Assembly: GCA_964352815.1 (NCBI GenBank)
Contig: CAYGTO010000015.1
Coordinates: 1-36,031 of the forward strand
Direction of reading: 5' to 3'
Length of the DNA: 36,031 bases
From: CAYGTO01 sp964352815
Lineage (GTDB): Bacteria > Pseudomonadota > Alphaproteobacteria > Rickettsiales > UBA3002
The translations under genes were made by a program, and so were the position numbers. The notes under the pieces are model-generated. The model did not search any database. It was not told the DNA's origin and worked only from the letters and a program-made list of their open reading frames with translations. This document shows, piece by piece, positions 24,897 through 35,836 of the stretch (positions within the stretch are counted from its first letter, which is position 1; each line of letters starts with the position of its first letter).

Positions 24897-25244
24897 ATGG
24901 CCATTCAGAACAGTACTTTTACGCAAGCGGTCAACGCGTACAATAATGCGAAACAATTTGCATCGCGAAGCTCGATTGAAAATACACTCAATACACCCGC
25001 TGGGCTTGGCGACAGCGCCACGAGTAGGCCGGCATTTTCTGACCTCGTTGGTGAAGCGCTACAAAACGCTGCCGATGCAGGATATGATAGCGAAGCAAAA
25101 AGTATTGGCGCGTTGGCTGGCGAAACTGAACTTGAAGACCTCATCACTGCCGTAAGCAATGCCGAACTCGCGTTGAGTACCGTTGTTTCCGTGCGCGACA
25201 AAGTTATTGGCGCGTATCAAGAAATCATGCAAATGCCGATGTAG
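24897..25244 (+). CDS. fliE: Flagellar hook-basal body complex protein FliE
   Basis: FliE joins the MS ring to the proximal rod. The 115 residues have a variable N-terminal half. The conserved C-terminal region follows (about 80-115), with DLITAVSNAELALSTVVSVR and KVIGAYQEIMQMPM, the latter being the family end. TAGGAGGCAG lies just upstream of ATG 24897, right after the flgC stop. Confidence 0.93.
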   Translation: MAIQNSTFTQAVNAYNNAKQFASRSSIENTLNTPAGLGDSATSRPAFSDLVGEALQNAADAGYDSEAKSIGALAGETELEDLITAVSNAELALSTVVSVRDKVIGAYQEIMQMPM

Positions 25245-25248
25245 GCAG

Positions 25249-25515
25249 ATGGAAGCCACCGAAGTTATTGATATTGGACGCGACGCACTTTGGGTCTTAC
25301 TTAAAGTGTCGATGCCTTTGATGTTGATTGCATTGCTTGTGGGTTTGGCTGTCGCACTCTTCCAAGCACTGACGCAAATTCAAGAAATGACGCTCACATT
25401 CGTGCCGAAAATTCTCGCGATTTTTGTCGCCCTGATGATCATGGCGCCGTTTATGTTCAATACGATGCGTGACTTCAGCGAAGAGCTGACCAGCCGAATT
25501 ATTCAAATTCAATGA
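25249..25515 (+). CDS. fliQ: Flagellar export gate protein FliQ
   Basis: This is a small two-helix subunit of the export gate. It has 88 residues with the typical pattern: an N-terminal amphipathic stretch, helix 1 LMLIALLVGLAVALFQALTQ, the conserved QIQEMTLTFVPK turn, then helix 2. ATG 25249 lies 4 nt after the fliE stop. A longer open frame starting at 25183 runs inside fliE and is rejected. Confidence 0.95.
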   Translation: MEATEVIDIGRDALWVLLKVSMPLMLIALLVGLAVALFQALTQIQEMTLTFVPKILAIFVALMIMAPFMFNTMRDFSEELTSRIIQIQ

Positions 25516-25524
25516 CCATAACTG

Positions 25525-25608
25525 CCATCCCGCGACTTGATCGCAGGATCCCTATAATAATGAGAGCTTTGGGAGTAGAGATCCCGTGGTCACGCCACGG
25601 GATGACGA
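25525..25608. repeat. GTCATCC-type palindromic element, copy 4 (double hairpin)
   Basis: Two hairpins share one design, a 9-bp stem and 5-nt loop: ATCCCGCGA-cttga-TCGCAGGAT (25527-25549, one mismatch) and ATCCCGTGG-tcacg-CCACGGGAT (25581-25603, perfect). The outer end is GATGACG followed by ATTTT. It separates fliQ from the antisense gene, and the second hairpin may also end transcription from fliQ. Confidence 0.75.
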
Positions 25609-25620
25609 TTTTGTGATGAA

Positions 25621-26562
25621 TTAAGCAAGCGTTTGGCTTGCCGCTTCTTTCACAGGAGCGTCATGTTGCGCCTGGCTTACCTGCGTGGTTGGTGCATGCT
25701 GATGCATCGATTCCGTGAGTGAGGTTTGAATCGCTTTCTGAAGCTCTGGGTCACTAGAAATCGACTGCAATAGCGCGGCCGCTTGTTGCTGCTCTGCTTC
25801 GCTGAGCTCTTGCCCTGACAATGATTTCTTCGCATAGCTTTGAAGCTGCTTTAAGACCGGATGCGCATTATCTGCGAGTGGTAAAGCCGCTAACATCTCG
25901 GCTTGTTGGCGCGCCTGTGCTTGGGCTTCTTGAATTTGCGCTGGAATCGCTGTCTCGTCGACCGGCGACTTTGGTGGAATATTTGCTTGCGCATCCACCA
26001 TTGCAGCCTGGCCAAGCTCGGCTGCAATCGCCGCCTGTTCTTGCTCATGACGCCCAACCGCTTGCGCCATGTCTTGAATGGGTGCGGGATCATTTTTACC
26101 TGATACTTTGCTATAAAGATTGACCGCTGTTAATCCTGTCAAACCACCTAACGCCCCGTACACGAAGTTTTTAGCTAATGCCGCACGTGTGCTATTTCCC
26201 GTAAAGAATAACGAGCCAAGCCCCGCGACAAGCAACCCTGTTCCCGCAGAGGTCATCGCAGCCCAACTGATACCCGCACTTCTACCAATCTTTGTCGCAC
26301 TATTCACCGATGCCTCATATTTCGCCATCGTTACGCCATTCTTGACGCTATCCGCGTGCATTTGCTGCGCCATTTGGGCGTGCTCAGAGGTAATATGCAT
26401 CGGAGCAACCGGCTCTGGCTTAATCGGGGGTGATGGTTGTGGGCGCATGCTTGGCGGCAATGCTGCCGCTTGCTCTGTGCTCACCACAGGAGCGCGTTGC
26501 GCCTCTCCCGGGAGATCCGCCGGAGCGTAGTTAGCTTGAATATGCGCGTGTGGATCAGACAT
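25621..26562 (-). CDS. Hypothetical Ala/Gln-rich membrane-anchored protein, antisense insertion between fliQ and fliR
   Basis: I do not recognise this protein. From ATG 26562 it has 313 residues, and AAAGGAG lies about 6 nt upstream; a longer reading from 26664 lacks such a site. The N-terminal 100 residues are Pro/Ala/His-rich and probably disordered. A hydrophobic hairpin follows (about residues 103-165, with TGLLVAGLGSLFF and FVYGALGGLTGLTAV), then an Ala/Gln/Glu-rich helical tail. It lies on the opposite strand inside an otherwise conserved fliQ-fliR order. A role in flagella is not shown by the sequence. Confidence 0.65.
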   Translation of the reverse strand: MSDPHAHIQANYAPADLPGEAQRAPVVSTEQAAALPPSMRPQPSPPIKPEPVAPMHITSEHAQMAQQMHADSVKNGVTMAKYEASVNSATKIGRSAGISWAAMTSAGTGLLVAGLGSLFFTGNSTRAALAKNFVYGALGGLTGLTAVNLYSKVSGKNDPAPIQDMAQAVGRHEQEQAAIAAELGQAAMVDAQANIPPKSPVDETAIPAQIQEAQAQARQQAEMLAALPLADNAHPVLKQLQSYAKKSLSGQELSEAEQQQAAALLQSISSDPELQKAIQTSLTESMHQHAPTTQVSQAQHDAPVKEAASQTLA

Positions 26563-26672
26563 GATCACTCCTTTATCGTTATCTTTCAGTATAGGGGATG
26601 GCGGAACGATTGTTTGTGACAATTCTGTGAAGATGTGGTGCTGTAGAGCATGTTCAACACGCATAGACCTTG

Positions 26673-27434
26673 ATGCTAGACCAGTTCCTCATCGATCAAC
26701 TCTTCGCCTTAGCCATGATTTTTACGCGTATTGGCTCAGGAATCATGGTGCTTCCAGGAATAGGGGAATCTTATATTTCTGCGCGTATTCGCTTACTTTT
26801 CGCGCTATGGGTTAGCATTTTGCTCGTCCCCCTGTTTCAGGACATTTTTCCGCCTATTCCAAACGCGCCGCTTGCGCTTGGGGTGTTGATGGTTGCTGAA
26901 GCACTGACCGGCCTCATGATCGGTTGGGTGGCACGCTTCATTATTGCCACCATGCATGTTGCCGGCATGATCATTTCGTACCAATCCTCCCTTGCTCTGG
27001 CGACTCTCTTCGACCAAAGCAGTAATGCGCAAACGACGGTCGTTGGTAATTTTCTAAACCTCTCCAGCATCGCATTGTTCTTTACGTTGGGCCTTCATCA
27101 CCTCATGATTCAGGGGCTTGCTGACAGCTATACGCTTTTCCCACCAGGACAATTCCCACCTGTAGAAGATTTTGCCAACCAGGCCGCACGTATGGTGTCA
27201 GAGATATTCAAAATGGGAGCGCAGCTCGCCGCGCCACATATTGTACTTTCTCTTTTACTCTATCTTGGCGCTGGTATCCTCGCGCGTATCATGCCGAACA
27301 TGCAGGTATTTTTCGTGATTATGCCGGCGCAAATTGGCCTCGCACTATTCTTGCTAATGGCGATTTACGCCGATCTGATGTTCAGCTATTTGAACTTCGC
27401 TGAGAACACGCTGATTGGGTTTTTAGCGCCGTGA
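26673..27434 (+). CDS. fliR: Flagellar export gate protein FliR
   Basis: FliR is the third core subunit of the export gate. The 253 residues have six or so hydrophobic helices and the FliR motifs MIFTRIGSGIMVLPGIGE, MVAEALTGLMIGW and a C-terminal MPNMQVFFVIMPAQIG segment. ATG 26673 has no clear ribosome-binding site. The gene now needs its own promoter because an antisense gene separates it from fliQ. It converges on the next gene with a 2-nt gap. Confidence 0.95.
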   Translation: MLDQFLIDQLFALAMIFTRIGSGIMVLPGIGESYISARIRLLFALWVSILLVPLFQDIFPPIPNAPLALGVLMVAEALTGLMIGWVARFIIATMHVAGMIISYQSSLALATLFDQSSNAQTTVVGNFLNLSSIALFFTLGLHHLMIQGLADSYTLFPPGQFPPVEDFANQAARMVSEIFKMGAQLAAPHIVLSLLLYLGAGILARIMPNMQVFFVIMPAQIGLALFLLMAIYADLMFSYLNFAENTLIGFLAP

Positions 27435-27436
27435 TA

Positions 27437-27973
27437 TTACTTGTTTCGCCCTCTTTCTAGCCTAGCCTCAAGCAATGCATTACAAAATTTTCTTATTTTG
27501 GGAGGATGCACTTCATCTACCAAAGCAACATCGTGTTGAGCCCAGCTTAATGGCTGCTGATTTATTCTTTTTATACGAAATGTGTCGAGCGCGCTCTTCA
27601 TATGCTTAGATAAGGACTCATCTAAATCTTCGAGCCACTCATCTCTAGCATTAATAGCTGCTTCGCTACTCGTCACATAGGTTTCCTCATTGAGAAATCC
27701 ATGACGATAGCCCAAATTACGTTCCTCTTGTTGTCTATCGAATTCATTCGACTTCCGACTAACAATGGCGCACATGCCTTCAAAATTATATCCATCCAGC
27801 AAGCTCATAAACGTAATGCTTCCGCCTTGCGCATAAGAGTCGATCGCGTTCAGCGTTTCCTTGGCATCAAGTGTTCGGTCTCGGTTTTTATCATGTTTGT
27901 AATATGGCCTGGCCTGAAACTGTACATAAGTCTCAAATTCAGAACTTTCCCCTGCCCTCTCTGAATAACTCAT
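27437..27973 (-). CDS. Hypothetical protein with EF-hand-like loop, antisense between fliR and flhB
   Basis: The 178-residue soluble protein has no recognised family. Residues 28-39 (DKNRDRTLDAKE) fit the 12-residue EF-hand loop with acidic or polar ligands at 1, 3, 5, 7, 9 and 12, but Arg replaces the usual glycine at 6. Flanking helices are plausible, and only one loop is seen. The rest is charged and helical. ATG 27973 follows GGAG by 9 nt. Its base use appears more AT-rich than the flagellar neighbours, which would fit later insertion. Confidence 0.6.
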   Translation of the reverse strand: MSYSERAGESSEFETYVQFQARPYYKHDKNRDRTLDAKETLNAIDSYAQGGSITFMSLLDGYNFEGMCAIVSRKSNEFDRQQEERNLGYRHGFLNEETYVTSSEAAINARDEWLEDLDESLSKHMKSALDTFRIKRINQQPLSWAQHDVALVDEVHPPKIRKFCNALLEARLERGRNK

Positions 27974-28080
27974 AATCTTACACTCCAATTTCTAAGCACC
28001 TTAATCATGAATGTATGACAATCGCGAGACAGCTATGTTACAATTAGATGAAACTTGTCATAATTCCCAACGAGGACTAA

Positions 28081-29169
28081 ATGGCTGAAGACGAACAGGA
28101 CGAATCGCAGAAAACCGAAGACCCGACACATAAGCGGCTTGAAGATGCGTTTAAGAAAGGTCAGGTGGCGCAGTCACGCGAAGTGATGAGCTTCTTTATG
28201 TTGCTCGCCCTCGCCGCGATTCTGCTGATTCTTGGTCCAGGGCTAATGCGTGACACCAGTGCAATGCTGAGCCCCTATGTGCTACGCCCGCATGACATGA
28301 CCATTGATTTCAATGGCTTCCATAACTTAATGGGAAATCTTCTTATAGACGCGCTCGTGATTATGCTTATTCCTATGATCGTCGCTTTTGCCGCCGTGTT
28401 TGGCGGAAAGATGGTACAGCACCGCATTGCTTTTTCACTCGACCCGATGAAACCCAAGCTCGAAAAAATCTCTGTAATTAAGGGGCTGAAACGAATGTTC
28501 TCGCTTCGCTCCGTTGTTGAGTTCGTGAAGGGAATTATCAAAATCACCGTCGTTGGCTTTATTGCCTTTGCGGCGATTTGGCCGTTCAAAGACAGTATTC
28601 GTATGTTGCCTAGCATGCATGTTGGCGACTCCCTGTTCTACGTTTCCGAGATGGCGGAGCGTATGCTCATCGGCGCATGTGCCGTCATGTTCTTCATCGC
28701 AGTGCTCGATTTTGCCTATCAAAAATTCGAGTTCCTCAAGAAAATGCGTATGAGCCAAAAGGATATTAAAGACGAGCATAAAGACCAAGAAGGTGACCCG
28801 CATGTGAAAGCAAAGTTACGCCAGCTGCGTGCTGAGCGCGCGCGCAATCGTATGATGCAATCCGTACCTACGGCGGATGTTGTAATCACTAACCCAACAC
28901 ACTTCTCAGTCGCCCTAAAATATGAGCAAGGCAAAATGGAAGCGCCAATGGTGGTCGCAAAAGGAGCGGATAATATCGCATTTAAAATTCGAGAGATTGC
29001 GAAAGAAAACGACATCCCCATTGTTGAGAACCCACCCCTCGCCCGCGCACTCTTCGATAATGCAGAGATCGAGCAATATATTCCGTATGATTACTATCAG
29101 GCCGCCGCGGAAGTGATTAGCTACGTCTTCCGCCTTAAAGGAAAAATTCGTCCACAAACACCCCGCTAA
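28081..29169 (+). CDS. flhB: Flagellar export switch protein FlhB
   Basis: FlhB sets the switch from rod/hook to filament export by autocleavage. The 362 residues have an N-terminal basic stretch with EDPTHKRLEDAFKKGQVAQS, four membrane helices (about 35-55, 85-110, 140-165, 190-210), and the cytoplasmic tail with the autocleavage motif N271-P272-T273-H274. The post-cleavage domain (EAPMVVAKGADNIAFKIREI) is the part copied by the small paralogue at 23200. CGAGGAC precedes ATG 28081 by 5 nt. Confidence 0.97.
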   Translation: MAEDEQDESQKTEDPTHKRLEDAFKKGQVAQSREVMSFFMLLALAAILLILGPGLMRDTSAMLSPYVLRPHDMTIDFNGFHNLMGNLLIDALVIMLIPMIVAFAAVFGGKMVQHRIAFSLDPMKPKLEKISVIKGLKRMFSLRSVVEFVKGIIKITVVGFIAFAAIWPFKDSIRMLPSMHVGDSLFYVSEMAERMLIGACAVMFFIAVLDFAYQKFEFLKKMRMSQKDIKDEHKDQEGDPHVKAKLRQLRAERARNRMMQSVPTADVVITNPTHFSVALKYEQGKMEAPMVVAKGADNIAFKIREIAKENDIPIVENPPLARALFDNAEIEQYIPYDYYQAAAEVISYVFRLKGKIRPQTPR

Positions 29170-29257
29170 TAGCTTAAGCTAAAGCCCTGTATAATCATGT
29201 GAATGCGCTTGAAGCCCTGATCAAGCTTGGTTACGATTCGCTAAAGAGAGAGTAACC

Positions 29258-29917
29258 ATGAGATTTTCAGACGAACGGCTTTCCGAACGCCTAGGCCCAG
29301 ACTTTGTGCCACGCCACTATAGTAGCGTCATTTGGGCATTGGTCGTCGCCTATGCCATCGCGCTTTGTTTAATTATCGGCATCAACATCTTTATCGTCAG
29401 TAACGGGAATGACCTGCTCGGTATCAGCGCAATCATCATCGTTATTGGCGCACTCGCCTTTTATTCAATTCTTCAGAAACAACGTAACCTCGATTTAGTC
29501 CACGCGACAGAATTTGAGAATGCACTTCTCTCAGGCGCCGCCGCGGTTGGCTCGCGTTTCTATCTCATCATTCGCGGTGATGGAACCGTTGTCTACAGCA
29601 GTTACGGGCTGCGGCTAATGTTTCCTCAATTTCATGCGAATGAAGAACGCGCCCTCGATTCGCTCTTTGAGGCCGGTGGAGTGATGAAAGTTGACCGCGA
29701 CCGCATTTATGACGCCTTATACCATGGCGCGTCAGATCGTCTCATATTCCCACTTCGCGATGATAGCGGACGCGACCAGGAATTTATTATCACTGTCGAA
29801 CCGATGGAGCGCCCTGCAGGCTATTTCGTTCTTAAGGGCCGCGAGTTTGTGCCTTCACGCCAAGAGGCTGCGCCTGCAGAAGTGCCGCATGATCCTCACA
29901 CACCGACGCATTCGTAA
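29258..29917 (+). CDS. N-terminal membrane/PAS part of a split CckA-like kinase
   Basis: The 219-residue product has two membrane helices (about 25-46 and 52-70) and then a PAS-like domain (about 85-200, with RFYLIIRGDGTVVYSSYGL). This is the arrangement at the N-terminus of the cell-cycle kinase CckA. The frame ends in TAA at 29915-29917. The next gene, in the same reading frame after only four codons (GTT TCA TCA TTC) and an ATG, encodes the second PAS, kinase and receiver domains. Reading the TAA as sense would give one protein of about 742 residues. It could be a natural split, a recent nonsense mutation or a sequence error. Confidence 0.7.
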   Translation: MRFSDERLSERLGPDFVPRHYSSVIWALVVAYAIALCLIIGINIFIVSNGNDLLGISAIIIVIGALAFYSILQKQRNLDLVHATEFENALLSGAAAVGSRFYLIIRGDGTVVYSSYGLRLMFPQFHANEERALDSLFEAGGVMKVDRDRIYDALYHGASDRLIFPLRDDSGRDQEFIITVEPMERPAGYFVLKGREFVPSRQEAAPAEVPHDPHTPTHS

Positions 29918-29929
29918 GTTTCATCATTC

Positions 29930-31486
29930 ATGTCAGACATCATTCCCCTTCACGATTTTATTGAACATGCGCCGATCCCGATCATCCGCATCGATGCGCA
30001 AGGCACTATTCATCAGATCAATCATAGTTTTTCTCTCTTAACCGATCATCATATCGAATCGCAGACCCACTCGCTGTTTGACTTTTTGTCAGAAGACGAT
30101 CGAGCAGCATGTCATGAACAGTTGAACGCATTACTTAAAGAAGGCACTCCTCATTCTGCATCATTGCCGCTTGAAATTATTCTCCCCAACCGCAAGGTAA
30201 CAGCCCTCACACACATGACCACGTTCAGTGCACCTGAAGCTGAATCAGCGCACGTCATTCTGCATCTGATCGACCAATCAGAGCAGAAGAATCTTGAAAT
30301 GCGATTTGCGCACTCACAAAAAATGCAAGCCGTTGGCCAGCTTGCGGGGGGTGTTGCGCATGACTTTAATAACCTGCTCACGGCGATGATCGGCTTTAGT
30401 GACCTTTTGCTCATGCGCCACCCGGCGGGTGATCCTTCTTTCGCCGACATCATGCAGATCAAACAAAATGCGAACCGCGCTGCCAATTTAGTGCGCCAAC
30501 TTTTGGCATTCTCGCGCCGCCAAACCTTACAGCCCAAAATCCTCGATTTAACCGACGTATTGGCAGAACTTTCGAACCTGCTCCGCCGTTTGATTGGTGA
30601 AAATATCGAGCTCAAAATGCAGCATGGTCGCGACATTGGTAATATCAAAGCCGACCAAGGCCAGCTTGAACAGGTGATCATTAACTTGGTGGTCAACGCG
30701 CGTGACGCCATGAAAGAAGGCGGCTCCCTGGGTATCATAACGTCGCATGTTAATGTTACGCCAGAGAATACACCGAAAGCGCCATGGTACTCACCGACCG
30801 AAGATGAACAAATCACCCCTGGCCCTTACGTTCAGATTGATATCACTGACACAGGGCACGGCATTCCCTACGATATTCTGGATAAAATTTTTGAACCGTT
30901 CTTTTCCACCAAAGAGATCGGCAGCGGAACCGGCCTTGGCCTTGCGACCGTGTATGGGATTATCAAACAAACCGAAGGATACCTGTTTGTACAAAGCAAA
31001 GAGCAGGCGGGCACCACCTTCCGCATCTTCTTTAAAGCCTACGCGGATGAAAAACGTATGCAAAGCAGCGCTTCAAACGAAGACCACAAAGCGCCCGACC
31101 TGACGGGCCAGGAAGTGATTCTGCTCGTGGAAGACGAAGCGCCCGTGCGCACCTTCGCTGCGCGCGCCTTATCCAACAAGGGCTATCAGGTGCTTGAAGC
31201 CGAATCGGGTGAGCATGCGATTGAAGTGCTGAAACAACATGACGGCAAAATCGATGTGCTAGTCTCAGATGTGATCATGCCCGGGATCAACGGGCCCACC
31301 ATGCTCGAGACCATGGAACGCGACTACCCTGCCCTGATCAAAGATACGAAAGTCATTTTTATTTCTGGCTATGCCGAGGATGCGTTCGCAGATTCCTTCA
31401 CCGAAAAACGCGAGTTTAATTTCCTCCCGAAACCCTTCACGCTCAAACAACTTGCAAGCAAAGTGAAAGATGTGACGCAATCCTAG
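29930..31486 (+). CDS. cckA: CckA-like hybrid histidine kinase, soluble PAS-HK-REC part
   Basis: CckA feeds phosphate through ChpT to CtrA and CpdR, controlling cell cycle and flagellar genes. The 518 residues contain a PAS domain (about 8-110), dimerisation box with phospho-acceptor H144 (GGVAHDFNNLLTAMIGFSDL), N box INLVVNARDAM, G boxes DTGHGIP and GSGTGLGLATVYGI, and a C-terminal receiver with phospho-acceptor D447 (LVSDVIMPG). No membrane part is present in this ORF, and no good ribosome-binding site precedes ATG 29930. Both points support an original fusion with the upstream ORF. CckA identity rests on architecture and motif style. Confidence 0.85.
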   Translation: MSDIIPLHDFIEHAPIPIIRIDAQGTIHQINHSFSLLTDHHIESQTHSLFDFLSEDDRAACHEQLNALLKEGTPHSASLPLEIILPNRKVTALTHMTTFSAPEAESAHVILHLIDQSEQKNLEMRFAHSQKMQAVGQLAGGVAHDFNNLLTAMIGFSDLLLMRHPAGDPSFADIMQIKQNANRAANLVRQLLAFSRRQTLQPKILDLTDVLAELSNLLRRLIGENIELKMQHGRDIGNIKADQGQLEQVIINLVVNARDAMKEGGSLGIITSHVNVTPENTPKAPWYSPTEDEQITPGPYVQIDITDTGHGIPYDILDKIFEPFFSTKEIGSGTGLGLATVYGIIKQTEGYLFVQSKEQAGTTFRIFFKAYADEKRMQSSASNEDHKAPDLTGQEVILLVEDEAPVRTFAARALSNKGYQVLEAESGEHAIEVLKQHDGKIDVLVSDVIMPGINGPTMLETMERDYPALIKDTKVIFISGYAEDAFADSFTEKREFNFLPKPFTLKQLASKVKDVTQS

Positions 31487-31586
31487 TGGTTGTCTAAGCT
31501 TTCTGTGGGATTCGTTCGCTTTTTTCTTGTTGCATACGGAATATGAATTAAACCTGTATTAACACTTCTTACCACAGCGAGGAATC

Positions 31587-32624
31587 ATGGATAAAAATAA
31601 AGCACTCAGCACCGCCCTGTCACAAATTCAGAAGCAGTTTGGCCAGGGCTCAATCATGAAATTGGGCGAGCAAGAAGCGCTCAATGTTGAAACCTTCTCG
31701 ACCGGCTCACTCGGACTCGACCTCGCGCTCGGTGTGGGCGGACTGCCGAAAGGCCGCGTGATCGAGATTTACGGGCCGGAATCATCTGGAAAAACCACAC
31801 TGACACTTCACTGTATTGCAGAAATTCAAAAAGAAGGTGGCACATGTGCGTTTATCGATGCAGAGCATGCGCTTGACCCGTCTTATGCGCGCAAACTTGG
31901 CGTGAATGTGGATGAGCTGGTGATTTCGCAGCCAGACACGGGGGAGCAAGCGCTTGAAATCGCAGATACGCTGGTGCGCTCTGGCGCCGTTGATATTATC
32001 GTGATTGATTCTGTTGCCGCGCTCGTTCCAAAAGCGGAGCTTGAAGGCGAAATGGGTGATGCGACCATGGGTGCACAAGCGCGTTTGATGTCACAAGCGC
32101 TTCGTAAACTCACGGCCAATATCTCACGCACTAAATGTACTGTCGTCTTCATCAACCAGGTGCGTCAGAAAATTGGCGTGATGTTCGGAAACCCTGAAAC
32201 CACAACGGGTGGTAACGCGCTGAAATTCTACGCTTCTGTCCGCATCGATATCCGTCGTATCGGCGCTATTAAGGACAAAGATGAAGTGGTCGGCAACCAA
32301 ACCCGAGTGAAAGTCGTGAAAAATAAAGTCGCACCGCCATTCAAAGTGGTTGAATTCGATATATTGTATGGGCAGGGCATATCAAAGCAGGGCGAACTCA
32401 TTGATATGGGTGTCAAAGCAGGCTTCATCGAAAAAGCCGGTAGCTGGTTCTCCTATGATGACCAACGCATCGGTCAGGGTAAAGAGAATGTGCGTAACTT
32501 CTTGAAAGAGAACCCGGCCGTCGCTGATGAGATCGAAGCAAAAATTCGTGCGAACGCTGCGGGCATCATCGAAGAAGATGTGATTGCGGAGAAGGTCGAA
32601 GAAGCTGAGTCAGAAGTCGCATAA
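31587..32624 (+). CDS. recA: Recombinase RecA
   Basis: RecA forms filaments on single-stranded DNA for strand exchange and for SOS cleavage of LexA. The 345 residues show the RecA start (LSQIQKQFGQGSIMKLG), Walker A GPESSGKT at 63-70, Walker B-like IVIDSVAALVP, and FINQVRQKIGVMFG. GCGAGGAA lies before ATG 31587. I found no clear alphaproteobacterial SOS box (GTTC-N7-GTTC or its complement) in the 100-bp upstream gap. alaS follows after 48 nt, a common order in this class. Confidence 0.99.
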   Translation: MDKNKALSTALSQIQKQFGQGSIMKLGEQEALNVETFSTGSLGLDLALGVGGLPKGRVIEIYGPESSGKTTLTLHCIAEIQKEGGTCAFIDAEHALDPSYARKLGVNVDELVISQPDTGEQALEIADTLVRSGAVDIIVIDSVAALVPKAELEGEMGDATMGAQARLMSQALRKLTANISRTKCTVVFINQVRQKIGVMFGNPETTTGGNALKFYASVRIDIRRIGAIKDKDEVVGNQTRVKVVKNKVAPPFKVVEFDILYGQGISKQGELIDMGVKAGFIEKAGSWFSYDDQRIGQGKENVRNFLKENPAVADEIEAKIRANAAGIIEEDVIAEKVEEAESEVA

Positions 32625-32672
32625 CATGGCTTTTGCACTTGCGAGCGCAGCGTAATCTATTAGAACCAGTGT

Positions 32673-35316
<2,644 letters not shown>

Positions 35317-35324
<8 letters not shown>

Positions 35325-35599
35325 CTAAAGGGCCATTACCAGTTCCCTTTGTGCATTTAGAATCTTTAATCTTGCCCGCCTCAGTCAAGCCATGACGCAC
35401 ATTATCCACTGCTTCATGCGGACTGCGTGAACCACCATTCTGCAATGCTTACTTGACCGCATCAGAACGATTTTCATTAAAATCAGGGTTTTCCGCTCTC
35501 TTCTGCTTTCCAGCTTCTGTTTCAGTAAATACGCCTTCATTTACGAGCGCCTTGGAAATTTCATCTAATTGACACATGAATTTTTTTATTATCATTCAT
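35317..35599 (-). pseudogene. Broken small gene (frameshift plus in-frame stop)
   Basis: A ribosome-binding site GGAG sits 8 nt before ATG 35599, but that frame stops after 12 codons. Removing one A from the A7 run just downstream would join it to a frame beginning MCQLDEISKALVNEG at 35577. That frame continues to 35317 except for one TAA at 35449-35451, giving about 94 residues in all. The sense residues on both sides of the TAA look like one hydrophilic helical protein (NPDFNENRSDAVK before, ALQNGGSRSPHEAVDNV after). I do not recognise the family. It overlaps the alaS 3' end by 8 nt. The AT-rich stretch 35600-35800 beyond it holds no gene that I can see. Confidence 0.55.
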
Positions 35600-35800
35600 T
35601 TGATGCACTCCATTCATATTTAATATTGAGTAAACACTCTTAATTCTAATAAATGGTTAATTTGGAGCAAAGCTTTCTACGACTTAGCCCAGCACCATCG
35701 CTTAGAATAAATTAAGTAAATAAAAGAGAAAGAATCAGATCAAAGTGAAAGCATTTTAGCACAGAAGGCGACGCACGTTTTGTAAGTATAAGAGGTTGAG

Positions 35801-35820
35801 AGAAAAGCGAACTTTTCGCT
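35801..35820 (-). terminator. Candidate intrinsic terminator just after 16S rRNA
   Basis: Read on the minus strand, AGCGAA-aag-TTCGCT (35820-35806) forms a 6-bp stem followed by TTTCT. It lies only about 17 nt past the mature 16S 3' end and could end the rRNA transcript there. A processing stem with the unseen 16S leader is the alternative. Confidence 0.45.
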
Positions 35821-35836
35821 ACAACTTCTTCCTTAG

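Noticed and set aside
26599..26614. Sigma-54-like sequence TGGCGG-N5-TTGTTT before fliR
   Set aside because: The spacing is right but the essential GC at -12 reads GT and the -24 element has two further mismatches. It may be a decayed site, but I would not annotate it.
29915..29917. Stop-codon recoding of TAA as an explanation for the two interrupted frames
   Set aside because: Many intact genes here end normally in TAA (atpI, atpF, rpmJ, alaS), so a changed genetic code is not supported.
31487..31586. SOS box upstream of recA
   Set aside because: I looked for GTTC-N7-GTTC, GAAC-N7-GAAC and CTGT-N8-ACAG and found no convincing copy in the gap.
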